From Actinospineispora eucalypti (lineage in GTDB: Bacteria > Actinomycetota > Actinomycetes > Mycobacteriales > Pseudonocardiaceae), in assembly GCA_014208095.1 (NCBI GenBank), contig JACHMT010000001.1:1-64000 (forward strand): a stretch of 64,000 nucleotides of DNA, written 5' to 3'. Each line of letters begins with the position of its first letter. Within the stretch, counting starts at the first letter, position 1. The notes below the pieces were generated by a model. The model ran no database searches. It was not told where the DNA came from and was given only the letters and a program-made list of their open reading frames with translations. Made by a program: the position numbers and the translations under genes. This document shows, in pieces, positions 34,677 to 44,511 of this stretch.

Positions 34677-35512
34677 TCGACGAACAGAGCCGGCCGGGCT
34701 GCACCCGGCACCCGGATCGGCCCACCGGGTTGAGCTGTGTGCGTTGTGAACGGCCGTTCTGCCCCGACTGCCTGCGGGACGCCTCCGTGGGCTTCCAGTG
34801 CGCCGATTGCTTCGGCGGGCCGGTGGGACCCGGTATGCGGCGCGCCCGGCGAGGGGTGACCGTGGCCGGCGCCGAGCTGGCCGAACGCGCCGTGCTGGTG
34901 CCCACGCTGATCGGCGTGAACGTGCTGGTCTTCCTGCTGACCGCGGTGCAGGGCGGCGGCGCGGGGGCGGACCAGATCGTCGAGTCCCCGGTGTACGGCG
35001 AGCTGGCGCTGGCGCCCTGGTTGGTCACCGGCGGCGAGTGGTGGCGCCTGCTCACCTACGGCTTCGTGCACCTCGGGCTGACCCACATCGCGTTCAACAT
35101 GCTTTCGCTGTGGTTCGTCGGCCGGGAGCTGGAGCGGGTGTTCGGCCGGGCCCGGTTCCTGGTCGTCTACCTGATCTCCATCCTGGGCGGCGGAGTCGGT
35201 GTGATGCTGTTCGAGCCGCAGGGCGCGGCCGGCGCCTCCGGCGCGGTGTTCGGGCTGCTCGGCGCGATCCTGGTGATGCTGCTGCGGCTGCGCCAGCCAC
35301 CCGGCCAGATCCTGTTCTGGATCGGCCTGAACGTGGCGTTCAGCATCCTGGTGCCGAACATCTCGCTGGCCGGCCACCTCGGCGGCCTGGTCGTCGGTGC
35401 GGCCGCCGCCGCGATCCTGGTCTACGCCCCACCCCACAACCGCACCACCTGGCAAGCCGGCGGCCTGACCACCCTCCTGGTCCTACTGGTCCTGGTAGCC
35501 ACCACCGCCTAA
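34673..35512 (+). CDS. Rhomboid family intramembrane serine protease, probable CTG start
   Basis: The protein has an N-terminal zinc-binding B-box-like domain, six or seven membrane helices and the rhomboid active site: GASGAVFGLLGA (catalytic Ser) and AGHLGGLVVG (catalytic His), plus HIAFNMLSLWFVG. It cuts membrane proteins within the bilayer. The first half of the zinc motif (GCTRHPDRPTG) lies upstream of the first standard start, a TTG at 34730; no ATG, GTG or TTG precedes it in frame nearby. A CTG at 34673 overlaps the cyclophilin stop by three bases (CTGA) and would restore the full motif, giving 279 residues. TTG at 34730 (260 residues) is the fallback. Confidence 0.85.
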   Translation: MIDEQSRPGCTRHPDRPTGLSCVRCERPFCPDCLRDASVGFQCADCFGGPVGPGMRRARRGVTVAGAELAERAVLVPTLIGVNVLVFLLTAVQGGGAGADQIVESPVYGELALAPWLVTGGEWWRLLTYGFVHLGLTHIAFNMLSLWFVGRELERVFGRARFLVVYLISILGGGVGVMLFEPQGAAGASGAVFGLLGAILVMLLRLRQPPGQILFWIGLNVAFSILVPNISLAGHLGGLVVGAAAAAILVYAPPHNRTTWQAGGLTTLLVLLVLVATTA

Positions 35513-35524
35513 CCCCCTCCCTCC

Positions 35525-35630
35525 CTGATTCAGTCGGTTCAGCACGCTGATTCAGTCGGTTCAGCAGCCTGATTCAGTCGGTTCGGCCGCCAGAAGTGAC
35601 TGAATCACCCTGCCAAGGTGACTGAATCAG
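35525..35630. terminator. 22-bp direct repeats plus inverted copies between convergent genes
   Basis: Three units of 22 bases start at 35525, 35547 and 35569, each beginning CTGATTCAGTCGGTTC. Inverted copies of the core (GACTGAATCA) follow at 35598-35607 and 35620-35629. Several alternative hairpins can form, so the region probably ends transcription from both the rhomboid gene and the PH-domain gene, whose stop lies in the last copy. Confidence 0.55.
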
Positions 35631-36055
35631 GTGGTTGGGGCGCGGAGGGTGGCGAGGGTTTCGGAGACGTCGCGGGGGTCGGCGCCCAGGTCGAGGAAGC
35701 CGAAGACTACGAGCCGCTCGTCCGTGCCGGGCTGGCGCAGGTCGATCTCCAGGGTGGCCATGTCGCGACCAAATCTGCGCGTGTGCACCAGTTGCACCCG
35801 GTTCACCTCGGACCACGGGTAGCTCTGCGCGCGCCCGAATCCCCGGATGGCGATGCCCGCCCGGTCGGCGGTCAGCCGGGGCCTGGCCAGGCTGCCGAAC
35901 GCCGCCACTGTGCCCAGGAGCAGCACCGCCACCCCACCGAGCAGCCGGCCCATGGGCTGCTGCGCGCCGACCAGGCACCAGTACAACGCCGCCATGGCGG
36001 CCAACCATCCAACGACCACCAACGGCGGCCGCGGCGCCCAACGGAAGTTATCCAC
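35627..36055 (-). CDS. PH domain-containing membrane protein
   Basis: A 142-residue protein with two N-terminal membrane helices (PPLVVVGWLAAMAALYWCLVG and LLGGVAVLLLGTVAAFG) and a bacterial PH (YdbT/YvbH-like) domain with SYPWSEVNRVQLVHTRRFGRD. It corresponds in position to Rv0010c. GTG at 36055 has GGGGA eight bases upstream; TTG at 36070 is an alternative. Function unknown. Confidence 0.8.
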   Translation of the reverse strand: MDNFRWAPRPPLVVVGWLAAMAALYWCLVGAQQPMGRLLGGVAVLLLGTVAAFGSLARPRLTADRAGIAIRGFGRAQSYPWSEVNRVQLVHTRRFGRDMATLEIDLRQPGTDERLVVFGFLDLGADPRDVSETLATLRAPTT

Positions 36056-36115
36056 AGGAGTTGTCCCCAATGGGGATGAGTTACAAGCGTGTAGTTACGC
36101 GCCTGCGGTTCGCGG

Positions 36116-36400
36116 TCAGCGCCACCGCATGGTCATCAACAGCCCGACAATGATCAGTACGAAGCCGACCACGAAGTTGTAGTTGAACCCGGAGCCGTCG
36201 CCGCCGAGCCAGACCATGAACCCGATCTGGTGGCCGGCCAGGTAGTTCACCACCAGCCAGATCAGGCCGAGCACCATGAAGCCCAGCATTACGCCGACGT
36301 ACAGCGGGTGCGACGGGCCGGCGGCGCGCGCCTGCGCCGGGCTGGGCTTGTCCTTCGGCTGGGTGTAGGCAGCCTTTTTGCGGACCTTCGACTTCGGCAT
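36116..36400 (-). CDS. crgA: Cell division protein CrgA
   Basis: A 94-residue protein with a basic N-terminus (MPKSKVRKKAAYTQPKDKP) and two membrane helices (YVGVMLGFMVLGLIWLVVNYL and FVVGFVLIIVGLLMTMRW), the standard CrgA layout. CrgA is an actinobacterial divisome protein that binds FtsZ, FtsI and other partners and coordinates septum formation. GAGGA precedes the ATG at 36400. Its place between the PH gene and trpG/pknB is conserved. Confidence 0.95.
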   Translation of the reverse strand: MPKSKVRKKAAYTQPKDKPSPAQARAAGPSHPLYVGVMLGFMVLGLIWLVVNYLAGHQIGFMVWLGGDGSGFNYNFVVGFVLIIVGLLMTMRWR

Positions 36401-37241
36401 TTCGTCCTCGACCTCGTACGCGGCGGTGGGCTGACAGTGCTGACCACCGTAACGCACCGACTCGACCGGGCGACCGCCCCGACCGGCGGCTCCCGGCCGG
36501 ATGCCGGCCTAAAGATCGGCTTGGGCGAGCCGGCCCGGTTGTTGTTCCCGGCCGGGTGCCGCCCGTTCCGTTTGCGCGTTGCTTACTGGGCGTTGTCGTC
36601 GCTCTTCGCCGAGCGCAAGCTCAGTCCGATCAACAGCGCGACAAGACCGGACCCAGCTTGCGCTCGGCACACCTAGATCCGCTCCACCACAGCTCCACTA
36701 CCACATCCGGCCCTTTTGCCTCAAAAACATCACTCAGAGTGACCAACCGCGGGGCCGCCTCTACGAACCAGGGCCGTTGAGTTCGTCGAGCGGCAGCACA
36801 GTCGCCATTTGAATCATGAAAATTGGGCGCCTGGGCTGCCACTCGGCGAAGCCGAAGCCGAGGAACCCGCCGCGCACAGCTACGCTCCGCAACCGAGCCG
36901 GCGGACAGCACGCGAACCCAGCGCACACCAACGGCCGAACCGGAACGGACGGCACGCCAGCCCGGCGCACGCCAGCGGCCGAACCAGAACGGACGGCACG
37001 CCAGCCCGGCGCACGCCAGCGGCCGAACCAGAACGGACGGCACCTCAGCCCGGCGCACGCCAACAGCCAACCGGAACAGACGGCACACGAACCCGGCGCA
37101 CACCAACAGCCGAACCGGAACAGACGGCACGCCAACGGCTGAAACCGGCGGGGCCGCTCCCGAGTCGGGAACAACGACCGAGCCGGCCCGTCCAAGCTGA
37201 TCTTTAGACCCGCGCCGAAGAAGCCCGAGCCGAACCCACGA
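36401..37241. other. Gene-free stretch upstream of crgA
   Basis: These 841 bases carry no convincing gene although frames stay open on both strands because of base composition and the 44-bp array. Near 36590-36670 are two copies of a CTTGCGCTCGGC-type motif related to the intergenic repeat near 46660. In M. tuberculosis a gene (Rv0012) occupies this place; I see no equivalent. Confidence 0.5.
36943..37140. repeat. 44-bp tandem repeat (minisatellite)
   Basis: Units beginning GAAC(G/A)GACGGCAC start at 36943, 36987, 37031, 37074 and 37118, with spacings 44, 44, 43 and 44; a degenerate partial unit precedes them. As 44 is not a multiple of three, the array cannot code a repeated peptide in one frame, which supports a non-coding nature. 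Copy number probably varies between strains. Confidence 0.8.
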
Positions 37242-37883
37242 TCAGGGAGCGGCGGGCGCGGTCAACGCCGCCACCTCGGCGGTCAACTGATCGACCAGGT
37301 GCGGAGGCGGGGTGAACCCGGCCAGCGCCAACCAGTTGGCGAGCAGTCGGTGGCCGCCTTCGGTGAGGACCGACTCGGGGTGGAACTGGACGCCGTGCAC
37401 CGGCAGCTCGCGGTGCCGCAGCGCCATGATCACGCCGGACTCGGTGCGGCCGGTGACCTCCAGCTCGGCGGGCATGGAGTCGGGGCGGATGGTGAGCGAG
37501 TGGTAGCGGGTGGCGGTGAACGGGCTGGGCAGCCCGGCCAGCACGCCGTCGCCGGAGTGGTTGATCAGTGAGGTCTTGCCGTGCAGCAGCTCGGGGGCGC
37601 GCTCGACCACGCCGCCCCACACCGCGCCGATGGCCTGGTGACCGAGGCACACGCCGAGCACCGGCACTCCGCGCTCGGCGCAACGGGCCACCACATCCAT
37701 CGACCGGCCGGCCCGCTCCGGGGTGCCCGGGCCCGGACTGACCAGCACCGCGTCCACCTCGGAGACCTCGTCGAGCTCCACCACGTCGTTGCGCCGCACC
37801 ACGGTGTCCGCACCCAGCTGGGCCAGGTACTGGACGAGGTTGTACACAAACGAGTCGTAGTTATCCACAACCAGTACGCGCAT
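37242..37883 (-). CDS. Glutamine amidotransferase, anthranilate/aminodeoxychorismate synthase component II
   Basis: A 213-residue class I glutamine amidotransferase that releases ammonia from glutamine for a chorismate-using partner. It has VDNYDSFVYN at the start, the oxyanion motif SPGPGTPERAG, the nucleophile Cys in LGVCLGHQAIG, and the His-Glu pair in GVQFHPESVLTE. Located beside pknB as trpG/pabA (Rv0013) is in mycobacteria, where one protein probably serves both tryptophan and folate routes. ATG at 37883 is certain. Confidence 0.93.
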   Translation of the reverse strand: MRVLVVDNYDSFVYNLVQYLAQLGADTVVRRNDVVELDEVSEVDAVLVSPGPGTPERAGRSMDVVARCAERGVPVLGVCLGHQAIGAVWGGVVERAPELLHGKTSLINHSGDGVLAGLPSPFTATRYHSLTIRPDSMPAELEVTGRTESGVIMALRHRELPVHGVQFHPESVLTEGGHRLLANWLALAGFTPPPHLVDQLTAEVAALTAPAAP

Positions 37884-37891
37884 GACCGGGC

Positions 37892-39889
37892 TCAGTTCCC
37901 GCCGCCGCGGTTGCCGTGGCTGGGCGAGGACGAACCGCTTCCGCCGCCACCCCGGTACTGGCCGACGGTGAGCTCCACCTCGCCGTCCGGGTCCAGGCCG
38001 TCGCCCGCCTTCACCGACTGGTCGACCACATAGCCGCTCTGGGTCGGGTCGTCCACGTCCCTGACCCGGTAGCCGATCTGCCCGTCGAAGCCGGCGTCCT
38101 TCAGCGCCTTCTTGGCGTCGTCCGCCGACATGTTCTTCAGGTTGGGCATCTCGACCTCGTTGCCCCGCGACACGTACAGCGTGACGGTCCCGCCGCGCGG
38201 TACCTGGCTCCCCGGAGTGGGGTCGGAGCGCAGCACCCGGTCCGGATCGCCGGGGCCGTCGGCGGACTTGGTGGAGATGGTGAAGCCGAGGTCACGCAGC
38301 CGCACCTGGGCGTCGTCGGACAGCTGGCCGATCACGTTGGGCATCGGCACGGTGTCCTGCTTGGCGCCGATGGTCACGGTCACCGCGGACCCGCCCGCCA
38401 CGGTCGCCTTCGACGCCGGGTCCTGCTGGGCCACCTTGTCCACCAGGCTGGGGTCGTTGGTGGGCTTGGTCCTGGTGGCCACGGTCATCTTCAGGTTGAA
38501 CTCCTGCAGGCGGGCCTGTGCCTCCTGCTGGGTCAGCCCGGTCAGGTCGGGCACGGTGACCTGCGCCGCGCCGGTGCTGATGACCAGGTTGATCTGGCTG
38601 CCCTTGGTCAGCTTGCTGCCGGCCGGCGGGTTGGTGCCGATGACCTGGTTCGGCTGCACGGTGTTGGAGGCCTCTTTGGCCAGGTTCACCTTGAAGTCGT
38701 ACTGCGGGTCCTGCAGCAGGGTGCGGGCCGAGTCCTGGGTCTGCCCGGCCACGTTGGGCACGACCATCTGCTCCAGGGTCGGCGAGCCGAACAGCTTGGT
38801 CGCCACGAACACGATCACCGCCAGCATGGCCGCGATGCCCACGCCGATGGCCACCGTCTTGCCGGTGCTGCGCCCGCCGCCGGTGCCGGCCGACCAGTCC
38901 GGCGCGGCCGCGTGCCGGGTGGTGCCGGACTCGATCCGCCGAGTCGCGGCGGTGCCGGAGGCGGCGGCCGAGCCCGCGCCCATCGAGCTGGCCGCACCGG
39001 CCAGCATCGCGGTGCGTTCGTCGTCGGTCATCACCTGCGGCGCCAGCGGGCGCTCGCCATGCAGCACCCGGACCAGGTCCTCCCGCATCTCGGCGGCGGA
39101 CTGGTACCGGTTGGCCGGGTTCTTGCTCATCGCCTTGAGCACGATGGCGTCCAGCGTCGGCGGGACGTCCGGGTTCACCTCGGACGGGCGCCGGACGTCC
39201 TCCCGGACGTGCTGGTAGGCCACCGCGACGGGGGAGTCGCCGGAGAACGGCGGCTCCCCGGTGAGCAGCTCGAACAGCACGCAGCCGGCCGCGTAGACGT
39301 CCGACCGGGCGTCCACCGCCTCGCCCCGGGCCTGCTCCGGGGACAGGTACTGCGCGGTGCCGATGACGGCGGCGGTCTGGGTCATGTTCTGGCCGTCGGC
39401 CAGCGCGCGGGCGATGCCGAAGTCCATCACCTTGACCGCGCCGCCCTGGGTGATCATCACGTTGGCCGGTTTGACGTCCCGGTGGATGATCCCGTGCCGG
39501 TGGCTGAAGTCCAGCGCGGCCGAGACGTCCGCCATCACCTCGAGCACCCGGCGCTGGCTCAGCGGGCCCTCGCTCTTGACGATCTCGCGCAGGGTCTGCC
39601 CGTCCACGTACTCCATGACGATGTAGGGCAGGGAGCCGAAGTCGGACTCGGTCTCCCCGGTGTCGTAGACCGCGACGATCGCCGGGTGGTTCAGCGCGGC
39701 GGCGTTCTGCGCCTCGCGGCGGAACCTCAGCTGGAACTGCGGGTCGCGGGCCAGGTCGGCGCGCAGCACCTTGACCGCGACCTCCCGGCCCAACCGCACG
39801 TCACGGCCCCGGTGCACCTCGGACATGCCGCCGTAGCCGAGCGTGTCGCCCAGCTCGTAGCGTTCGGAGAGCAGACGGGGCGTGGTCAT
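37892..39889 (-). CDS. pknB: Serine/threonine kinase PknB with four PASTA domains
   Basis: A 665-residue transmembrane kinase. The kinase domain (~10-275) has the Gly loop GDTLGYGGMSEV, Lys in AVKVL, HRDVKPANVM and DFGIARA with the activation loop TAAVIGTAQYLSPEQARG. A membrane helix (TVAIGVGIAAMLAVIVFVATKLF) near 350 leads to four extracellular PASTA repeats that bind muropeptides or lipid II. PknB senses cell-wall precursors and phosphorylates division and wall-synthesis proteins. It lies eight bases after... upstream of the amidotransferase and after pknA in the operon, and is counteracted by PstP coded in the same cluster. Confidence 0.97.
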   Translation of the reverse strand: MTTPRLLSERYELGDTLGYGGMSEVHRGRDVRLGREVAVKVLRADLARDPQFQLRFRREAQNAAALNHPAIVAVYDTGETESDFGSLPYIVMEYVDGQTLREIVKSEGPLSQRRVLEVMADVSAALDFSHRHGIIHRDVKPANVMITQGGAVKVMDFGIARALADGQNMTQTAAVIGTAQYLSPEQARGEAVDARSDVYAAGCVLFELLTGEPPFSGDSPVAVAYQHVREDVRRPSEVNPDVPPTLDAIVLKAMSKNPANRYQSAAEMREDLVRVLHGERPLAPQVMTDDERTAMLAGAASSMGAGSAAASGTAATRRIESGTTRHAAAPDWSAGTGGGRSTGKTVAIGVGIAAMLAVIVFVATKLFGSPTLEQMVVPNVAGQTQDSARTLLQDPQYDFKVNLAKEASNTVQPNQVIGTNPPAGSKLTKGSQINLVISTGAAQVTVPDLTGLTQQEAQARLQEFNLKMTVATRTKPTNDPSLVDKVAQQDPASKATVAGGSAVTVTIGAKQDTVPMPNVIGQLSDDAQVRLRDLGFTISTKSADGPGDPDRVLRSDPTPGSQVPRGGTVTLYVSRGNEVEMPNLKNMSADDAKKALKDAGFDGQIGYRVRDVDDPTQSGYVVDQSVKAGDGLDPDGEVELTVGQYRGGGGSGSSSPSHGNRGGGN

Positions 39890-40025
39890 CGGTGCCGTTT
39901 CCTGTGCGCTGGGGTGCTGCTGGCCGGTCCATCATGCCTGGTCGGGCCCGGGGCGGCGATACTGGCCGGCCGCTTCTCGGCGGCCGCCCCGTTGTGCTGC
40001 GGCAATGGGGGTTTCATCGTCAAAC

Positions 40026-41624
40026 TCAGTGCTGCGCGCATGTGATCGTCACCGCCGTTCCCTTGGGTACCGGCCCCGCCGGGCGCACGTCGGTCACCGT
40101 GCAGTTCGCCGGCGCCCTGGGGGCCTGGCCGGCCACCGTGCGCATCTGGACCCGCAGCCCGTTGTTCTGCAGCTCGGACTGCACCACGGTGGCCGGTTTG
40201 CCCGCGTACCCGGCCAGCTCCACTCGAACCGTCCCGGGTGGATCGGCCGGCGCGGCGGGCTCGTCCGGGTCATCCGGCTCGTCCACGTCCTCCGGAGCTC
40301 CGGGAGCGCCGGGGGCCGCGCCCGTCTGCGCGGTCGGTTCGGTGGCCTGCACGGTGGGTGACTGCGGCTGCACCCCGCTGTCCTGCGCCACAGCGTTGCG
40401 CACCACCAGCACGCCGACCGTGATCGCGGCCAGGGTGAGCAGCACGAAGCCGAGGGTCAGCACGGTCCGCCCGGCGCGCCGGGGCGCGGGCAGCCCGGCC
40501 AGCCGGTTGACCGGCGGTGGCGGCATCTGCCGGCCGGGCAGTGGCGGGCGGGGCTGGGCGGCCGGCACCATGCTGGTCGGCTGGTCGGCGCTCATCCCCT
40601 GCGAGGCGGAAACCGGCCGGGGCGCGATGGCCTGGGTGGGGATCGCGGACGGGGCCAGCGCCGTGGTCGGCACGCCGGCGGTGGCCTGGCCGATGGCCTT
40701 CCGGGAGCCCGTGGTGGCGCCCACCGCGCTCCAGGAGCCGGAACCGCCCCAGGACGGGCTGCCCCAGCCGGAGCCGGGCAGCGGCGGCTGGCCGCCCCGG
40801 CGCACGGCGGCCACCGCCACGGCGAACTCGCCGCCGTTGGCGTAGCGCTCGCCGGGCTCCTTGACCAGGGTCAGATCAAGCAGCCGGCGCAACGGCGGCG
40901 GCACGCTCTCCGGCAGCGGGGGCACCGGGTCGTTGATGTGCATCATCGCCACGTCCACCGGCTGCTCGGCGGCGAAAGGGCGGTGCCCGGCCACGCACTC
41001 GTAGCCGACCACGGCCAGGGAGTACACGTCGCTGGCCGGGCTGGCGTCCTCGCCCCTGGCCTGTTCCGGGGCGATGTAGTGCGCGGTGCCCATGACCATC
41101 CCGGAGGCGGTCACCGGGGCGGCCGATGCCGCCTTGGCTATCCCGAAGTCGGTGATCTTGACGGTGCCGTCTTCGCTGATCAGGATGTTGCCCGGCTTGA
41201 CATCCCGGTGCACGAAACCGTGGGCGTGCGCGGCCTGCAGCGCCTTGGCGCACTGCTCCATGATGTCCAGCGCGGCCGCCGGCTCCAGCTTCCCCCGGGT
41301 GGCCAGCCGGGTGGACAGCGGCTCGCCCCGGACCAGCTCCATCACGATGAACGCGGTCGGCGTGCCGTCCGGGAGGACGTCCTCCCCGTAGTCGTGCACG
41401 CCGGCGATGCCCCGGTGGTTCAGCGAGGCGGCGATCCGCGCCTCGCCCCGGAAACGTTCCAGGAACTCCGGGTCGGAACCGATCTCCGGCTTCAACACCT
41501 TGATCGCCACGGTGCGACCGAGGCGCTCGTCGTGCGCCTCCCACACCTCGCCCATGCCGCCCACCGCGATGCGTTTGAGCAGCTGGTACCGGTCCACCAC
41601 CCGGTCACCGGAATGCATCGCCAT
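40026..41624 (-). CDS. pknA: Serine/threonine kinase PknA, with a PASTA-like tail
   Basis: A 532-residue kinase with a complete catalytic domain ([34 protein letters not shown]). A Pro-rich juxtamembrane linker, a membrane helix ([21 protein letters not shown]) and an outside segment follow. The last ~65 residues ([20 protein letters not shown] to the end) resemble one PASTA repeat, which M. tuberculosis PknA lacks. It regulates cell shape and division together with PknB. The ATG at 41624 overlaps the pbpA stop by one base; longer frames upstream are shadows. Confidence 0.95.
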   Translation of the reverse strand: MAMHSGDRVVDRYQLLKRIAVGGMGEVWEAHDERLGRTVAIKVLKPEIGSDPEFLERFRGEARIAASLNHRGIAGVHDYGEDVLPDGTPTAFIVMELVRGEPLSTRLATRGKLEPAAALDIMEQCAKALQAAHAHGFVHRDVKPGNILISEDGTVKITDFGIAKAASAAPVTASGMVMGTAHYIAPEQARGEDASPASDVYSLAVVGYECVAGHRPFAAEQPVDVAMMHINDPVPPLPESVPPPLRRLLDLTLVKEPGERYANGGEFAVAVAAVRRGGQPPLPGSGWGSPSWGGSGSWSAVGATTGSRKAIGQATAGVPTTALAPSAIPTQAIAPRPVSASQGMSADQPTSMVPAAQPRPPLPGRQMPPPPVNRLAGLPAPRRAGRTVLTLGFVLLTLAAITVGVLVVRNAVAQDSGVQPQSPTVQATEPTAQTGAAPGAPGAPEDVDEPDDPDEPAAPADPPGTVRVELAGYAGKPATVVQSELQNNGLRVQMRTVAGQAPRAPANCTVTDVRPAGPVPKGTAVTITCAQH

Positions 41625-43099
41625 CAGCCCCCGCCCCCACCTCGGAGCGCCGCCGCGATCACCGAACGCCCGATCGGTGCGGCCACCGAACCGCCGGTCG
41701 CCTCCAGCGACCGGTCTCCCCCATTCTCCACCAGGACCGCCACCGCCACCTGCGGATTTTGCGCCGGGGCGAACGCCACGTACCACGCGTGCGGGGGCGT
41801 GTTCTTGGGGTCCGAACCATGCTCAGCCGTACCCGTTTTGGACGCGATCTGCACCCCGGTGAGCTTCCCGCTGCCCTGGGTGCGCGCCTCCGCGCCGATC
41901 ATCATGTCGGTGAGCGCGCGGGCGGTGTCCGGGGGCATGGCCCGGTCCTCGCGCGCCGCGTCGGTGGTGTCCAGGGTGGACAGGTCCGGCCCCTGGATCT
42001 CCTTGACCAGGTGCGGGGTCATCCGCTGGCCGCCGTTGGCGATGGTCGCCGCGATCACCGCGTTCTGCAGCGGGGTGAGCCGCACGTCCCGCTGCCCGAT
42101 GCCGGACTGCTGCAGCGCAGCGGTGTCCGGGATCGGCCCGAGCGAGGACGGGGCCACCGGCATGGGGATCGCGTCGTCCACCGAACCGATGCCGAACAGC
42201 TCGGCCTGGGCCCGCAGCTTGGACACCCCGACGGCGGCGGTGAGCTCGGCGAACGCGGTGTTGCACGAGCGGGCCAGCGCGTCGCGCAGGCTGGCCGTGG
42301 GACCGGCCCCGCACGGCGTGCCGGCGAAGTTCTCCAGACCGGTGCGGGTGTTGGCCAGGGTGATCTGGGAGGCCGCGGTGAGCGGGCTGTCCGGGGTGAA
42401 CCCGGCCTGCAGCGCGGCGGCGGTGTCCACCAGCTTGAAGGTGGAGCCGGGCGGGTAGGTCTCCGAGATCGCCCGGTTGACCAGCGTCTGCGGGTTGTCA
42501 GCCGCGTACTTCGTCCAGGCCTGTTTCTGCGCGTCCGCGCTGTGGCTGGCCAGCGGGTTGGGGTCGTAGGAAGGGGTGGAGACCATGGCCAGGATCTCCC
42601 CGGTGCGCGGCCGCAGGGCGACCACCGCGCCGGTGTAGTTCTTGGCCGTCATCGCGTCGAAGGCGGCCTTCTGCACCGACGGGTCGATGGTCAGCACCAC
42701 GTTCCCGCCGCTGGGGTTGCGGCCGGTGATCAGGTCGGACAGCCGGCGCACGAACAGCCGGTCGTCGGAGCCGTTGAGCACCTCGTCCTGCGCCCGCTCC
42801 AGTCCGGCGGAGGCGTAGATGACCGAGTAGTAGCCGGTGACCGAGGAGTAGAGCGGCCCGTTGGCGTAGTGCCGCTGGTAACGCAGCCGGTCGTTGGTCT
42901 CGACGCTGGACGCCAGAATCTGCCCGCCCGCGCTGATCTGGCCGCGCTTGCGGGCGTACTCGGCCAGCAGCACCCGCTGGTTGCGCGGGTCCTCCCGGTA
43001 GTCCGACGCCTTAATCACCTGCACATATGTGAGGTTCGCCAGCAGCATCAGGATCATTACCATCACCGCGACGGCAATGCGTCTAACGGGGGTGTTCAC
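41624..43099 (-). CDS. pbpA: Penicillin-binding protein PbpA (transpeptidase)
   Basis: A 491-residue class B penicillin-binding protein that cross-links peptidoglycan. One N-terminal membrane helix ([21 protein letters not shown]) and a dimerisation-like region precede the transpeptidase domain: catalytic Ser in [16 protein letters not shown] as the SxN motif, and KTGTAEHG as the KTG box. The GTG at 43099 overlaps the rodA stop (GTGA). It works with RodA, coded just upstream. Confidence 0.95.
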   Translation of the reverse strand: MNTPVRRIAVAVMVMILMLLANLTYVQVIKASDYREDPRNQRVLLAEYARKRGQISAGGQILASSVETNDRLRYQRHYANGPLYSSVTGYYSVIYASAGLERAQDEVLNGSDDRLFVRRLSDLITGRNPSGGNVVLTIDPSVQKAAFDAMTAKNYTGAVVALRPRTGEILAMVSTPSYDPNPLASHSADAQKQAWTKYAADNPQTLVNRAISETYPPGSTFKLVDTAAALQAGFTPDSPLTAASQITLANTRTGLENFAGTPCGAGPTASLRDALARSCNTAFAELTAAVGVSKLRAQAELFGIGSVDDAIPMPVAPSSLGPIPDTAALQQSGIGQRDVRLTPLQNAVIAATIANGGQRMTPHLVKEIQGPDLSTLDTTDAAREDRAMPPDTARALTDMMIGAEARTQGSGKLTGVQIASKTGTAEHGSDPKNTPPHAWYVAFAPAQNPQVAVAVLVENGGDRSLEATGGSVAAPIGRSVIAAALRGGGGG

Positions 43100-44505
43100 G
43101 TGTTGTCCACCAACTCGGTGTTGGCCTGGGCCAGCGGCGGTTTCGGCGTGGCCGGGCGGGCCGAGGCCGGGTTGCGCGCCGCGTTGGAGATGCGCAGCAG
43201 CAGCGCCACGATGGCGTAGTTGGCCACCAGTGCCGAACCGCCGGCGGACAGGAACGGCACGGTCAGCCCGGTCAGCGGGATCAGCCGGGTCACCCCGCCG
43301 ATGACCAGGAACACCTGCAGCGCCAACCCGAAGGACAGCCCGGTGGCCAGCAGCTTGCCGAAGCTGTCCCGCACCGCCAGCGCGCTGCGCAGGCCCCGGG
43401 TGACCAGCACCAGGTAGATCACCAGCATGGCGGCCATGCCGATCAGGCCCAGCTCCTCGCCGATGGACGAGACGATGAAGTCGCTCCAGGCCAGCGGGAC
43501 CAGCTCCGGCCGCCCCGCGCCCAGGCCGGTGCCGCCGACCCCGCCGGTGCCCAGCCCGAACAGCGCCTGGCCCAGCTGGTAGCCGGCGCCGTCGAAGTCG
43601 GCGAACGGGTCCAGCCAGACCTCGATCCGCGACCGTACGTGGCCGAACAGCTGGTAGCCCAGGAACGCCGCCAGCCCCGACGCCGCCAGCCCGATGACCA
43701 GCCAGGACACCCGCTCGGTGGCCGCGTACAGCAGCACCAGCAGGATGCCGAAGTAGAGCAGCGAGCTGCCCAGGTCCTTCTCCAGCGCGAGCACGCCGAC
43801 CGAGATCAGCCAGGCGGCCAGCAGCGGCCCCAGGTCCCGGGGCCGGGGCAGCTCCATGCCCAGGAAGTTCCGCCCGGCGGTGGTGAACAGCTCCCGTTTG
43901 GAGATCAGCAGCGCGGAGAAGAACACCATCAGCAGCACCTTGGCGAACTCGCCGGGCTGGATGGAGAAGATGCTCAGCCGCAGCCAGATCTTCGCGCCGT
44001 TCACCTCGGAGATGCTGGCCGGCAGCACGCCGGGCAGCATGATCAGCACCAACCCGGCGAAGCCCATGGTGTAGCCGTAGCGGGACAGCACCCGGTGGTC
44101 CTTGACGAACCACAGCACCCCGATGAACAGCAGGATCGCGATCGCCGTCCAGGCCACCTGGCGGCCGGCGAACAGCTGCGGCGCGCCGGTGCCCAGCTGG
44201 GTCGCCCGGTCGGCCCGGGCCAGGTCCACCCGGTGGATCATCACCAGGCCCAGGCCGTTGAGCAGCGCGGCGCACGGCAGGATCAGCGGGTCGGCGTGCG
44301 GGGCCAGCTTGCGCACCACCAGGTGCGCCACGGTGAGGAGCCCCAGGTAGGCCAGCCCCAGGTAGAGCAGCGTGCGGGTGAGCTCCTGCTCCTGGTTGGC
44401 CTCCACCAGGACCAGAGCCCCGGTGGTCAGTACCGCCGCGAACGCCAGCAGCACCAGCTCGATCGATCGTCCGGCGGCTGGCGCGGACACGCTGGGGACA
44501 GACAT
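43096..44505 (-). CDS. rodA: RodA/FtsW family peptidoglycan glycosyltransferase
   Basis: A 469-residue SEDS protein with about ten to twelve membrane helices. It polymerises lipid II into glycan strands together with its class B partner PbpA. Family motifs include NGAKIWLRLSIFSIQPGEFAK, LEKDLGSSLLYFG, GLGTGGVGGTGLG and PFLSAGGSALVANY. The ATG at 44505 is chosen; the open frame further upstream runs through a repeat and the pstP gene. Confidence 0.95.
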   Translation of the reverse strand: MSVPSVSAPAAGRSIELVLLAFAAVLTTGALVLVEANQEQELTRTLLYLGLAYLGLLTVAHLVVRKLAPHADPLILPCAALLNGLGLVMIHRVDLARADRATQLGTGAPQLFAGRQVAWTAIAILLFIGVLWFVKDHRVLSRYGYTMGFAGLVLIMLPGVLPASISEVNGAKIWLRLSIFSIQPGEFAKVLLMVFFSALLISKRELFTTAGRNFLGMELPRPRDLGPLLAAWLISVGVLALEKDLGSSLLYFGILLVLLYAATERVSWLVIGLAASGLAAFLGYQLFGHVRSRIEVWLDPFADFDGAGYQLGQALFGLGTGGVGGTGLGAGRPELVPLAWSDFIVSSIGEELGLIGMAAMLVIYLVLVTRGLRSALAVRDSFGKLLATGLSFGLALQVFLVIGGVTRLIPLTGLTVPFLSAGGSALVANYAIVALLLRISNAARNPASARPATPKPPLAQANTELVDNT

Positions 44506-44511
44506 CAGTAA

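Noticed and set aside
36809..37207. Open frames through the 44-bp array on both strands
   Set aside because: The unit is not a multiple of three, all frames are open alike, and no start signal or domain is present.
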